From positions 1-16,212 of the forward strand of contig JAVVRI010000066.1 in the NCBI GenBank assembly GCA_036654795.1: DNA of 16,212 bases, written 5' to 3'. This document shows positions 7,238 to 15,165 of this stretch, piece by piece. This DNA comes from JAVVRI01 sp036654795 (GTDB lineage Bacteria; Bacteroidota; Bacteroidia; Bacteroidales; Tannerellaceae). Under the pieces are notes generated by a model. The model ran no database searches. It saw nothing but the letters and a program-made list of their open reading frames with translations, and was not told the origin of the DNA. Positions within the stretch are counted from its first letter, which is position 1. Every line of letters starts with the position of its first letter. Both the position numbers and the translations under genes were made by a program.

Positions 7238-10200
7238 TTAAAACGTGATATTTACGCCAAATTGAACGGCTTGTTGTTGTGGATAATAAAATCCTCGGGC
7301 ATTATTATCGCCTCCTCCATTGGAATTCACCTCCGGATCAATGAAAGGAAGCTTTGTGAAAGTCAATAAATTCTGTCCTGCCACATAGAATCGAAGATGT
7401 TCAATATTCGCTTTTTGCATGATTTCTTTTGGTAAAGAGTATCCTAACTCAATGTTTTTAACTCTCAAATAAGATGAGTTCCACACCCACCAAGAGGAGC
7501 GTTGCACGTTATTTTCGCTGCCACCCACATACATTCGAGGGAAACGGGCGTTTGTGTTTGTAGGGCTCCATGAATCTTCTACTGATTCGCGTGTGGGATT
7601 TCCTGTACCGTTTAAGAACGGGCTAATTAACTCTTTTGTTAGAATTAAGCTGGAATTACCTGTTCCTTGGAAAAAGACTGAAAAATCAAAATCCTTATAA
7701 GAAACTTTCGGATTAAAACCATAAATAATTTCAGGTAAAATAGGTTTTCCAATAACACACTCATCTTCTCCGGTAATTTTCCCATCACCATTTACATCGC
7801 GGTACTTGATGTCACCGGTACGAACTTTGCTAAATGTATGCGTGGCTATCTCATTAATGCCATCGTTATCTTGATCCTGAATTAAATTCCCCTCTTTGTC
7901 AAAATCAGATTCTTGAAACAGTCCAATTGCATCAAGACCAAATTGAGTTCCCCAAGGACGTCCCGTACGTCTGCGTTCCGGGAAATCATATGTATGCGGT
8001 GCTTCAAATATCTTCTTAAATTTATTACGTGCGAAAGAGAAGTTCCCGTTTATGGAAACGCGCCAATCCTTATTAATTTGCCAAGTAGAGCCCAAGGTTA
8101 ACTCAAATCCTTGGTTTTGCATCTCTGCTGCATTCACTTGTGAGATGCCAACACCATACTCTACAGGAACTGTCACATTCGGTGAAGCCAACATATTTGC
8201 TCTTTTCTCAAAGAAATAATCTGCTTCGGCCGTTAACAAGCCATTCCACAAAGACACTTCTACACCGACATCATATTTGGTTGCTTTTTCCCATGTGATG
8301 AAAGGATTTGGTTCTGCCCGTTCGGATAATCCCTGCAAGGGGATACCACCTAAAATAACTGCTGTTTCCAATATTGAGAAATTACTAGAGTATTGGAAAG
8401 GATTACCAGCTAAATTACCAGATTGTCCAACCGAAGCTCTCAGCTTTAAATTGTCCAGATGTTTGAAGTCTTTCATAAACGATTCTTGCGAGGCTCTCCA
8501 TCCAATTGATACTGCGGGGAAGAAACCAAAACGTTTGCCAGGAGCAAAGTAATAATGTCCATCATAACGTCCGGAAGCTTCTATCATATATCGATTGTCA
8601 TACATATAATTACCTTTAAACACGAAACCAACCTGACGGCCATAGCTTGAACTTCCATTGGTTGACCAGTTCTTTTGATCCGGATTTCCCATATTAATCT
8701 CTTCAATTGTTGTCTGATAGTTGGCTCTGGAAACACCAAATCCCATCCAGTTTGTTCCACGTGCTTCTGCAACCACTAACCCCCCAACAGAATGTTTGCC
8801 AAATGTATTATGATAATTAATCATACCTTGATAGGTTAGATTATACCATTTGTCAGCTTCTTGCCTCAACGAAGGCTTGTTACTGTCTTTAAATACAGTT
8901 TTCGTTCCATCAGCATTCAGCCTATAATAATCGGGCTTGGGCTCTGTCCATCTTTTATAGAACTCAAAGGTCGGGTCATAACTGACAATTCCTTTTAAAG
9001 AAAGTCCTTTGATAAAAGGAAGCTCTTGGTTTACGATTAACTGGGTGAATATTTTTGTTTCGTCATCGTTTTTATAACCGGCATAAAGTGTACCTTCTAC
9101 GATGGCGCCTAAATTATTTGCACCCAGCTTGCCATCGCTAAAGCGAGTTACGTCGATAGGAAGATAATTGCTTAATTCTCCAAACGTACCCCACGCGTCT
9201 GATTGTGCTTGTTTCACGACTTGATTCCAACCACTAAGGTTTAATCTGATCGTAGTCGTCTTGGTCGGTTTTGCCTCAAGGTTCGCCGTAAGATTAAAAC
9301 GTTGTTGGTTTGCAGACGACCACATACCTTCCTGATATTGATAGCCTAAACCAATAAAATAACTGACCGCTTCCGTTCCTCCCGACAATGACAGTGAATG
9401 TCCGGTGTAAGGCGTGTTTCGTTGACGATACTCATCGTAAGCATTCGAGTTCGGGTATCGGTCAGGGTTTGCATCCGAAGCGCCTGATACAGTCTTCTGA
9501 TATCCCTCTAATGCCTCTTTTGTAAATGTCTCGGGGTTACCGCTATTACGGTCTGCCGTATTCTTAGCAACGGCATACTCGTAAGAATTAAGACGGTCTA
9601 TTACACGTGTAGGATTTTGCATGGCATAGAAACCACTATAATTCACCTTCGGCTTTCCTGTCTTTCCTTTTTTAGTTGTAATAAGAATAACACCATTCGC
9701 ACCAGCCATACCATAAGGTGCTACTGCGGCAGCATCTTTTAAAACGCTAAAAGTCTCTATTGTAGCGGGATCAATGCGGCTGTAATCACGCTGCACTCCG
9801 TCCACAAAACAAAGAGGGGCGCAATTGCCTGTCGTGGCCACACCTCGAATAAAAATATGACTACCGTCAGATCCCGGTTGTCCGCCGCCTTGTGCACCTA
9901 AGATACCCGTAACACGTCCTGCAAGCATATTGGTAATATTAGGCGTAGGTAAATCCTTAATATCATCAGATTTCAAGGTGCTTACAGCTGCCGTAAGTGT
10001 CGTCTTCTTCTGACTTCCATATCCAACTACCACCACTTCATCTAATAACTTATTGTCTTTAGACAGGGTTATGTTCAATATCTTTTGCCCTTTAATTTGA
10101 ATTTCTTGAGTTATGTATCCAATATAAGATACTTGTAAAACGTCGCTTGAAGAGAGGTCAAGACTGAAGTTTCCATCCAAATCGGTTGTGGTTCCACGCG

Positions 10201-10414
10201 TTGCCCCTTTGACGACAATGTTAACGCCAATAAGAGCTAATCCGTCTGTGTCTTTTACTGTTCCGGTTACTTTCTTCGTTTTTTCCATACTCGTAGTCTG
10301 TGTTGGAATTGTTGCATACACATCGCTAAAATGCCCCATACCACCACTGAACAAATAAATAAAAAGCAACAACTTCTTAAAGTGTAGACACCTTTTAAAA
10401 TTACATTTTTTCAT
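7238..10414 (-). CDS. SusC/RagA-family TonB-dependent outer-membrane transporter
   Basis: 1058 residues. A signal peptide (to about residue 34) is followed by a carboxypeptidase-regulatory-like domain at 47-120 (KKVTGTVKDTDGLALIGVNI), the SusC hallmark and TonB-box region LLDEVVVVGYGSQKK at 123-137, a plug domain ending near the ITTKKG motif, and a beta-barrel ending in GVNITF with terminal Phe. It would import oligosaccharides with SusD using TonB energy. There is no STN domain before the carboxypeptidase-like domain, so the classical transporter-to-anti-sigma signalling arm is absent. An Asp-rich loop (DVNGDGKITGEDE) in the barrel is usual for SusC. It starts 44 bases after the metallo-beta-lactamase-fold gene ends, with no TAnnTTTG promoter in the gap. 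Confidence 0.96.
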   Translation of the reverse strand: MKKCNFKRCLHFKKLLLFIYLFSGGMGHFSDVYATIPTQTTSMEKTKKVTGTVKDTDGLALIGVNIVVKGATRGTTTDLDGNFSLDLSSSDVLQVSYIGYITQEIQIKGQKILNITLSKDNKLLDEVVVVGYGSQKKTTLTAAVSTLKSDDIKDLPTPNITNMLAGRVTGILGAQGGGQPGSDGSHIFIRGVATTGNCAPLCFVDGVQRDYSRIDPATIETFSVLKDAAAVAPYGMAGANGVILITTKKGKTGKPKVNYSGFYAMQNPTRVIDRLNSYEYAVAKNTADRNSGNPETFTKEALEGYQKTVSGASDANPDRYPNSNAYDEYRQRNTPYTGHSLSLSGGTEAVSYFIGLGYQYQEGMWSSANQQRFNLTANLEAKPTKTTTIRLNLSGWNQVVKQAQSDAWGTFGELSNYLPIDVTRFSDGKLGANNLGAIVEGTLYAGYKNDDETKIFTQLIVNQELPFIKGLSLKGIVSYDPTFEFYKRWTEPKPDYYRLNADGTKTVFKDSNKPSLRQEADKWYNLTYQGMINYHNTFGKHSVGGLVVAEARGTNWMGFGVSRANYQTTIEEINMGNPDQKNWSTNGSSSYGRQVGFVFKGNYMYDNRYMIEASGRYDGHYYFAPGKRFGFFPAVSIGWRASQESFMKDFKHLDNLKLRASVGQSGNLAGNPFQYSSNFSILETAVILGGIPLQGLSERAEPNPFITWEKATKYDVGVEVSLWNGLLTAEADYFFEKRANMLASPNVTVPVEYGVGISQVNAAEMQNQGFELTLGSTWQINKDWRVSINGNFSFARNKFKKIFEAPHTYDFPERRRTGRPWGTQFGLDAIGLFQESDFDKEGNLIQDQDNDGINEIATHTFSKVRTGDIKYRDVNGDGKITGEDECVIGKPILPEIIYGFNPKVSYKDFDFSVFFQGTGNSSLILTKELISPFLNGTGNPTRESVEDSWSPTNTNARFPRMYVGGSENNVQRSSWWVWNSSYLRVKNIELGYSLPKEIMQKANIEHLRFYVAGQNLLTFTKLPFIDPEVNSNGGGDNNARGFYYPQQQAVQFGVNITF

Positions 10415-10458
10415 AAATAGATGAATTAAGTATTAATAATTATTGATTGATCATTCCA

Positions 10459-11730
10459 TTATCTTTTATTATTATCCCCTGCCGCATACGGGCCATAAGT
10501 GGCTTTAACTATTTGAGTTTCATCATCAGCAGATAATACATAGATTTTATATTGTTTGCCGTTATCGAAAACTTTTACAACAACATGTCCCGTCTCTTTG
10601 CACACAGACGACATCCATGGCTCGCCTGCGTGAGCATCCAATAGGGATGGACTCGGTATGTATGTAGGGAAAACTAAGCTTTTCATTTTATCATTTGTAT
10701 GGGTTGAGACCATACGCTCAATAATGCTTGGTTGTAAATGCAGATAATCCCACACCTGAATAATGTAAGCTTGGGCGTCTATCTGCTTTAGGAAACCCTC
10801 CGTCATGGCATCTAAATAGGCATGATGGTTGGCCTTGCAAACATCTACCTGTCCACATATACGGGTTGCGACTTCGTCTATTTCAAACTCTTTGCCATCG
10901 GCATCCTTTAGCTTTCCGCTCAGATCTCCAGCTGTAAAGTATCGGAATGGTCCGTACGACACGCAGATGCCGATACTCTTCGTATTTTCATTTTGCACAC
11001 CCGTTTTGTTGTCCGGATGCAGATCGTAACAAGAGATGTAATTCTCTCCTTTGCCCGTCCATACATCGCCATTAGCGACTAGGTTTTGAACTTTAAATAT
11101 TTTTCCGTATTTCTTGTTATCGTATAGTAATCTGACTTGATCCGATTTACCTACAACAAAACGCTCCACCTTGGTCTCTTTCTGTTTCAACTTCCAGTCC
11201 AAAAAAGCGCGATAGTTGTTAACGTCTTCTTCTACTTCTATGATAGGCAGAGGATAAGTGTAATCAGGCCAGGCACGGTCTATTATTTTATTAAAACTTA
11301 GATATTCGCCGGCATGAGTTACTCCTGTTATCAGATAATTGGGGTCTCTATCCTTGGTTTTTTCGACCGGATTGCTGCAATCGCCCATGTGGTCTTCATG
11401 AAAGTGGGAGATCATTAAATAATCGATCACCTTCCCTCGTGGGTTCACTCTTTCTACATAGCGAGCGACCCACTCACCAGCTCTGCGCGATGAATTAGGC
11501 AATGCTTTGCTCATCTTGTCGTAATAATCAGGATCCCAATCCCCAATGTCGACTAACAGAGAAGTGGCGTCCGGCAGAATTAGAAGACTGGACTCACCCC
11601 TGCCTGTGTAAATATGGTGAATATCCATTTCTCCTTCCTTCCATCCGCAATATGGTTTCCCGACTTCTTGTGTGTCGGCACAAGAAAGAAGTGTAACAAC
11701 ACTCATAATAAAAGTAACAACCTGCTTCAT
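10459..11730 (-). CDS. metallo-beta-lactamase-fold lipoprotein hydrolase
   Basis: 423 residues; a signal peptide with lipobox ending LLSC (C17) predicts an exported lipoprotein. The metal-binding signature is intact: SHFHEDHMGD with H109, H111, D113 and H114, GVTHAGEY near 136-143, FTAGDLSG with bridging D269, and ANHHAY with H302/H303. The overall character is that of the ComEC/Rec2-like branch of metallo-beta-lactamase-fold enzymes, not an antibiotic beta-lactamase. The substrate is unknown; a phosphoester, lactone or other ester in the imported glycan or its surroundings is conceivable. It is the first gene of the five-gene minus-strand operon, 22 bases behind the predicted transcription start, so it should be expressed with susC/susD. 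The ATG at 11730 is chosen because it gives the lipoprotein signal. Confidence 0.85.
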   Translation of the reverse strand: MKQVVTFIMSVVTLLSCADTQEVGKPYCGWKEGEMDIHHIYTGRGESSLLILPDATSLLVDIGDWDPDYYDKMSKALPNSSRRAGEWVARYVERVNPRGKVIDYLMISHFHEDHMGDCSNPVEKTKDRDPNYLITGVTHAGEYLSFNKIIDRAWPDYTYPLPIIEVEEDVNNYRAFLDWKLKQKETKVERFVVGKSDQVRLLYDNKKYGKIFKVQNLVANGDVWTGKGENYISCYDLHPDNKTGVQNENTKSIGICVSYGPFRYFTAGDLSGKLKDADGKEFEIDEVATRICGQVDVCKANHHAYLDAMTEGFLKQIDAQAYIIQVWDYLHLQPSIIERMVSTHTNDKMKSLVFPTYIPSPSLLDAHAGEPWMSSVCKETGHVVVKVFDNGKQYKIYVLSADDETQIVKATYGPYAAGDNNKR

Positions 11731-11734
11731 AATT

Positions 11735-11748
11735 ACAAATCTATTTGT
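11735..11748. promoter_or_regulatory. small inverted repeat in the operon leader
   Basis: ACAAATCTATTTGT consists of two 6-bp arms with two central bases. It lies between the predicted -7 element and the first start codon of the minus-strand operon, covering the likely start of the transcript. It could be an operator or a short RNA hairpin; it may also be chance in A+T-rich sequence. Confidence 0.3.
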
Positions 11749-11758
11749 TTGATGACGG

Positions 11759-11766
11759 CAAAAGTA
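11759..11766 (-). promoter_or_regulatory. predicted -7 promoter element of the five-gene operon
   Basis: The minus strand reads TACTTTTG, a perfect match to the Bacteroides primary-sigma -7 consensus TAnnTTTG, 28 bases before the first start codon. No clear TTG was found about 20 bases upstream, so an activator or alternative sigma factor may be needed. Confidence 0.6.
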
Positions 11767-11944
11767 TTGGTTAGTCTATTCTGTTTAATTATGAATATGA
11801 CAATAAGATTATCAAATTTGATACAAAAGATGTATTCACCCAAATAGGAATGGGTATAAAAATAGAAAGTTTTTGCATCAAACGATAGAAGTTAACACTC
11901 TCCTGTCACTATGCAACTTTGCTTTTTCCAAGATTGAACCGTTA

Positions 11945-11965
11945 TTTTGGTGGCGTTGCCCTGAA
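11945..11965 (+). repeat. 21-bp intergenic element, copy B
   Basis: TTTTGGTG, GC, GTTGCCCTGAA. It is the second copy of the element at 249-269 and ends 18 bases before the -7 element of the sigma gene, covering its -33 region. This position fits a promoter or operator role, but the copy at 249 has no comparable -7 element behind it. Confidence 0.5.
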
Positions 11966-11983
11966 TAAACGAAATATAATACT

Positions 11984-11991
11984 TATGTTTG
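11984..11991 (+). promoter_or_regulatory. predicted -7 promoter element of the sigma factor gene
   Basis: TATGTTTG is a perfect TAnnTTTG match, 25 bases before the ATG at 12017. CTG occupies the place where TTG is expected 20 bases upstream (11961-11963), inside the shared 21-bp element. It would drive the sigma gene and probably the glycosidase gene behind it. Confidence 0.65.
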
Positions 11992-12016
11992 TGTTTGAAA
12001 GAAACGATTGAGAGTA

Positions 12017-12577
12017 ATGAACAAAAAGCAGCCGATGGACTTCGAGCAGATATATTTGAACTATTTTTCAAAGATGAAGTATTTTGCGCAAGAATATGTG
12101 GTGTCCGATCAGGATGCTGAGAATATTGTGCAAGATGTCTTTATGGAATTGTGGGAGAATAAGTATCTGCTGTCCGAACATACCAACTTGGTGGCTTTTC
12201 TTTTTACGGCTATCAAAAATAGAAGTCTTAACTTCCTCCGCCATAAAATGATTGTGCAAGAAGCTGCCAGCCACCTTCAGGAAGAGTATATGATTACTTT
12301 GCAGATGAATTTAAACTCTTTGGAAGCTTTCGACCAGGCTGTTTTTTCTGATCGCGACATCGAGCAACTGGTTAACCATGCCATTCATTCGCTACCTGAG
12401 AAATGCCGCCAAATCTTCATTATGAGTAAAATCGAAGGCAAAAAGCAGAAAGAGATCGCTGCCGAATTGAATATCTCCTTCAATACAGTAGAAAACCAGA
12501 TGAACATTGCCTACAAGAAACTGAAAACGGAACTGAAAGGCTACATGCCTTTATTGGCATTCTTGTTGTCATTGTAA
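12017..12577 (+). CDS. ECF RNA polymerase sigma factor (Bacteroidetes RpoE-like)
   Basis: 186 residues from the ATG at 12017; an in-frame TTG at 12008 is a less likely start. Region 2 is visible in IYLNYFSKMKYFAQEYV and DAENIVQDVFMELWENK, followed by FLFTAIKNRSLNFLRH. Region 4 has SLPEKCRQIFIMSKIEGK followed by the helix-turn-helix KEIAAELNISFNTVENQM and AYKKLK. The hydrophobic end MPLLAFLLSL is typical of Bacteroidetes members. Such sigma factors normally sit next to a FecR-type anti-sigma gene and control a SusC/SusD locus. Here no anti-sigma gene follows: the next gene, 56 bases on, is a glycosidase. The divergent position makes the minus-strand operon the likely target, possibly with autoregulation; this is inference. 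Confidence 0.93.
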   Translation: MNKKQPMDFEQIYLNYFSKMKYFAQEYVVSDQDAENIVQDVFMELWENKYLLSEHTNLVAFLFTAIKNRSLNFLRHKMIVQEAASHLQEEYMITLQMNLNSLEAFDQAVFSDRDIEQLVNHAIHSLPEKCRQIFIMSKIEGKKQKEIAAELNISFNTVENQMNIAYKKLKTELKGYMPLLAFLLSL

Positions 12578-12633
12578 GAAAGAAAATAATGGATAACTGT
12601 TACTCTTAGATCGTATTTAAATATCTACCAACC

Positions 12634-14772
12634 ATGAAAAAGATTCATTTTATAGTGTTATTGCTCATTAGTTCGGCATACTGTCTGGCGCAGAGTCCGT
12701 TTGTTTATGAAAAGGGAAAATCATTCAAAGAGGTGAAATCTTGGAAGATGCCGAGTGTTATAGACGTTCAAAACCTGCCTTCTCCAATACTTTATGAGGA
12801 TGCTGTGCCGATTGATCAGACGACGATTTCTTACCGTGTGCAGCTTCCTGCTTATATTCGTGGTGTATTCTTTAGCCGCGATTCTCGACCGGGTGATCAT
12901 CAGTGGCCAAACAATACGAATCGACTTCTTCCTTGGGCATTTAACAGACTAGGGGATCTGACGAAAGCTGACTATCCGGGTATCCCTTCAAACGGAAAAC
13001 CTTCTGAGCTGGGAGATGCCTTACTGTTACAACTAGCGGACGGCAGTTATCTATTTACGAAAGCTCTTTCGGGTGAAAACTGTATCAGCTGGTTTCAACT
13101 AGATACGACCGGCGGATTGACATTAAATCTGTCTACTTTAGGAAAAGATGCGCTGAGCAATCACGCCCCGTTGCTACTTGCCGGCAAGGGTAATTCGGCT
13201 TATAACCTTTTGCGGAGTTCTTATCAATCGCTTATTGCCGATAAAGAAGTTGCTACGCTAAAGAGGCGGGAGGATAAGATCCGCTTCGAGGCGTTCGACT
13301 ACTTGGGCTGGTGTACGTGGGAGCAGTATCACGTAGATATTGACGAACGCAAAATACTACACGCCCTAGATGTAATCGAAAACTCAGGTATCCCCGTACG
13401 TTACCTGCTTATTGATGACGGCAGCCTTCAGTTTAACCGCAACCAGCTGACCACCATGCAGCCGTCAAAAGAACGTTTCCCGAATGGCTTTGAAAACATC
13501 GTAGCGCGTAAGAAGGAGGGAAAAGTTCAATGGATGGGCTTGTGGTATGCACTTTCAGGGTATTGGATGGGTATATCACCCGAAAACAGTTTTTCCGACC
13601 CTATGAAGCGTAGCTTATATCTTTATAACGGATCTCTACTGCCCGGCAGAAGCACTGAGAATATACAGGCTTTTTATCGGCGTTACGTACAGACCTTGAA
13701 GGACTATGGATTCGACTTTCTTAAAATAGACAACCAGTCGTTCACTTTGCCGCTTTATATGGGCGACACAGCGGCCGTTCGTTGCGCAAAGGAGTGTAAT
13801 CTGGCTCTGGAAGAGCAGACGCATGATTTGGGCGTTGGGTTGATGAATTGCATGGCTCAGAACCTGTTGAACACAGACCATACCCAATATAGCGCAACTG
13901 CACGCGTCAGCATCGATTATAAGAAGTTTAATAAGGATATGGCTAAGTCGCACTTGTTTCAATCCTATGCCAACACCTTGTTGCAGGGACAAACGGTCTG
14001 GCCAGATCACGACATGTTTCATTCCTCCGACAGTATTTGCGGTCGTATGATGGCACGTTCGAAAGCCTTATCCGGAGGCCCTGTCTATTTATCTGATGCC
14101 CCGGAGGCGTTTGTAGCTGAAAACATCTGGCCGCTTATTGATGAGCAGGGGAAATTGTTTCGTCCATTGGCGCCCGGTGTACCTACGCCGGAGTCCTTAT
14201 TAATAAACCCGTTGCAAGATGGGAAGGCCTATCGTGTGTTTGCCCCTACGGGAGACGAAGCGGTGTCACTGATCTGTTACAACCTAAACACTTCGTCAAC
14301 GCATCAGAAGGTATGTACTACCATCAGTAAAGAAGACTACTTGTTACGTAAGGAGTATATGAGCGCTTCGGCCGACTTGGGGAGCGGGCAGATTCTTCTT
14401 TATGATTGGGAGAATCAGACAGCCGAGCTACTTGTTGCGCCAAAGCAGGTCGTGCTGGACGGTTTTACGGATCGACTGTTTCACCTTTGCCCCATTCATC
14501 AAGGTTGGGCTGTTATCGGTTTGCAGAATAAATACCTATCCCCTTCTACCGTCCAAATCTTGTCATGCAGTGAACAGGAATTGAAACTAAACGTATTCTC
14601 TTCCGGCACATTGAAGGTTTGGCGTGAATTTAAAGGTAAACAGGAACTAAGAAGCATTCTGATAGATACTCCGGGGGAAATTACGCTTACGCAGAATGGG
14701 ACGGAACTGAAGGCTATTGCAAACGCCGATTATCAGATGATACCGGTTGCTTTTAAGCCTGTGAAGAAGTAA
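12634..14772 (+). CDS. secreted GH36-like glycosidase (raffinose synthase/Sip1 type)
   Basis: 712 residues with a signal peptide (about 1-19, cleavage near CLAQS). The N-terminal third is a beta domain. The catalytic barrel begins at FDYLGWCTWEQYH (221-233), continues with YLLIDDGS at 257-264 and FDFLKIDNQS at 360-369, where D366 is the expected nucleophile, then TARVSIDY at 422-429, where D428 aligns with the acid/base of RxSxD motifs, and WPDHDMFHS at 456-464, matching the DWDMFHS motif of raffinose synthases. The C-terminus (about 560-712) is a beta domain. Relatives are mostly alkaline alpha-galactosidases or raffinose synthases, so an exported alpha-galactosidase is the best guess. It follows the sigma gene on the same strand without a clear promoter between them and is ended by a hairpin terminator. 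Confidence 0.85.
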   Translation: MKKIHFIVLLLISSAYCLAQSPFVYEKGKSFKEVKSWKMPSVIDVQNLPSPILYEDAVPIDQTTISYRVQLPAYIRGVFFSRDSRPGDHQWPNNTNRLLPWAFNRLGDLTKADYPGIPSNGKPSELGDALLLQLADGSYLFTKALSGENCISWFQLDTTGGLTLNLSTLGKDALSNHAPLLLAGKGNSAYNLLRSSYQSLIADKEVATLKRREDKIRFEAFDYLGWCTWEQYHVDIDERKILHALDVIENSGIPVRYLLIDDGSLQFNRNQLTTMQPSKERFPNGFENIVARKKEGKVQWMGLWYALSGYWMGISPENSFSDPMKRSLYLYNGSLLPGRSTENIQAFYRRYVQTLKDYGFDFLKIDNQSFTLPLYMGDTAAVRCAKECNLALEEQTHDLGVGLMNCMAQNLLNTDHTQYSATARVSIDYKKFNKDMAKSHLFQSYANTLLQGQTVWPDHDMFHSSDSICGRMMARSKALSGGPVYLSDAPEAFVAENIWPLIDEQGKLFRPLAPGVPTPESLLINPLQDGKAYRVFAPTGDEAVSLICYNLNTSSTHQKVCTTISKEDYLLRKEYMSASADLGSGQILLYDWENQTAELLVAPKQVVLDGFTDRLFHLCPIHQGWAVIGLQNKYLSPSTVQILSCSEQELKLNVFSSGTLKVWREFKGKQELRSILIDTPGEITLTQNGTELKAIANADYQMIPVAFKPVKK

Positions 14773-14783
14773 TTTGTCTCTTT

Positions 14784-14852
14784 GCCCTGCACTACAAAAC
14801 CCCTACACGTATCGTTTAAAAGTGTTGGGGGGTTGTGGTGCAGGGCGTTTTC
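14784..14852 (+). terminator. hairpin terminator after the glycosidase gene
   Basis: GCCCTGCAC (14784-14792) pairs with 14838-14846. The stem continues imperfectly through ACAA/TTGT and CCCC/GGGG to ACAC/GTGT around a short loop, and GTTTTCTT follows. It begins 12 bases after the stop codon. Its distal arm overlaps the -33 region of the lysO promoter. Confidence 0.75.
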
Positions 14853-14863
14853 TTGTACCTTTG
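14833..14863 (+). promoter_or_regulatory. predicted promoter of the split lysO operon
   Basis: TTG at 14833-14835, a 20-base spacer, then TACCTTTG at 14856-14863. This is the best full match in the window to the Bacteroides -33/-7 promoter, and it lies 23 bases before the lysO start codon. Confidence 0.8.
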
Positions 14864-14886
14864 CGCCACAAACAACTGTTCAAATC

Positions 14887-15165
14887 ATGTTTATAGTTAT
14901 TGGAATTATGTTTGCCGGTATCTTCTTGGGGTATCTGCTGCGCGGGGTGGAGCTGCTTCAACGGATCGGTCGCCCTATTTCGTATACCATTTTACTACTG
15001 CTTTTCCTTCTCGGTGTGTCGGTGGGGGCTAACGAGGCGATTGTCACGAATCTTTCTTCCCTTGGCGGGCAGGCGTTGGTGTTGGCGTTGGCCGGTACGG
15101 CGGGCAGTGTGCTATCCGCTTGGGTGGTCTATCACTTTTTCTTTACAGAGAGGAGGGCGAAATGA
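14887..15165 (+). CDS. lysO: lysine exporter LysO, N-terminal half protein
   Basis: 92 residues with about three membrane helices. It matches the first part of the roughly 300-residue E. coli LysO (YbjE): an N-terminal helix with GIFLGYLLR, then ISYTILLLLFLLGVSVGANEAI, where E50 takes the place of the first essential membrane acidic residue of LysO (an Asp in E. coli). It would form the inner-membrane exporter with the next gene product and release L-lysine or toxic lysine analogues. The ATG at 14887 is chosen because it lies just behind the predicted promoter and gives a membrane N-terminus; an upstream in-frame start at 14782 would lie inside the terminator. The stop overlaps the next ATG (ATGA). 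Confidence 0.85.
   Translation: MFIVIGIMFAGIFLGYLLRGVELLQRIGRPISYTILLLLFLLGVSVGANEAIVTNLSSLGGQALVLALAGTAGSVLSAWVVYHFFFTERRAK

Noticed and set aside
10459..11730. Antibiotic-resistance beta-lactamase
   Set aside because: The fold signature is present, but the length, lipoprotein form and surrounding motifs resemble the ComEC/Rec2-like branch, and it sits in a glycan-uptake operon.
12008..12016. TTG start codon for the sigma factor
   Set aside because: The ATG at 12017 is nine bases downstream in the same frame and gives a normal N-terminus for the family.
13636..14022. A 128-codon minus-strand frame inside the glycosidase gene
   Set aside because: It lies opposite the catalytic barrel of the GH36-like enzyme and has no signal, motif or start context.
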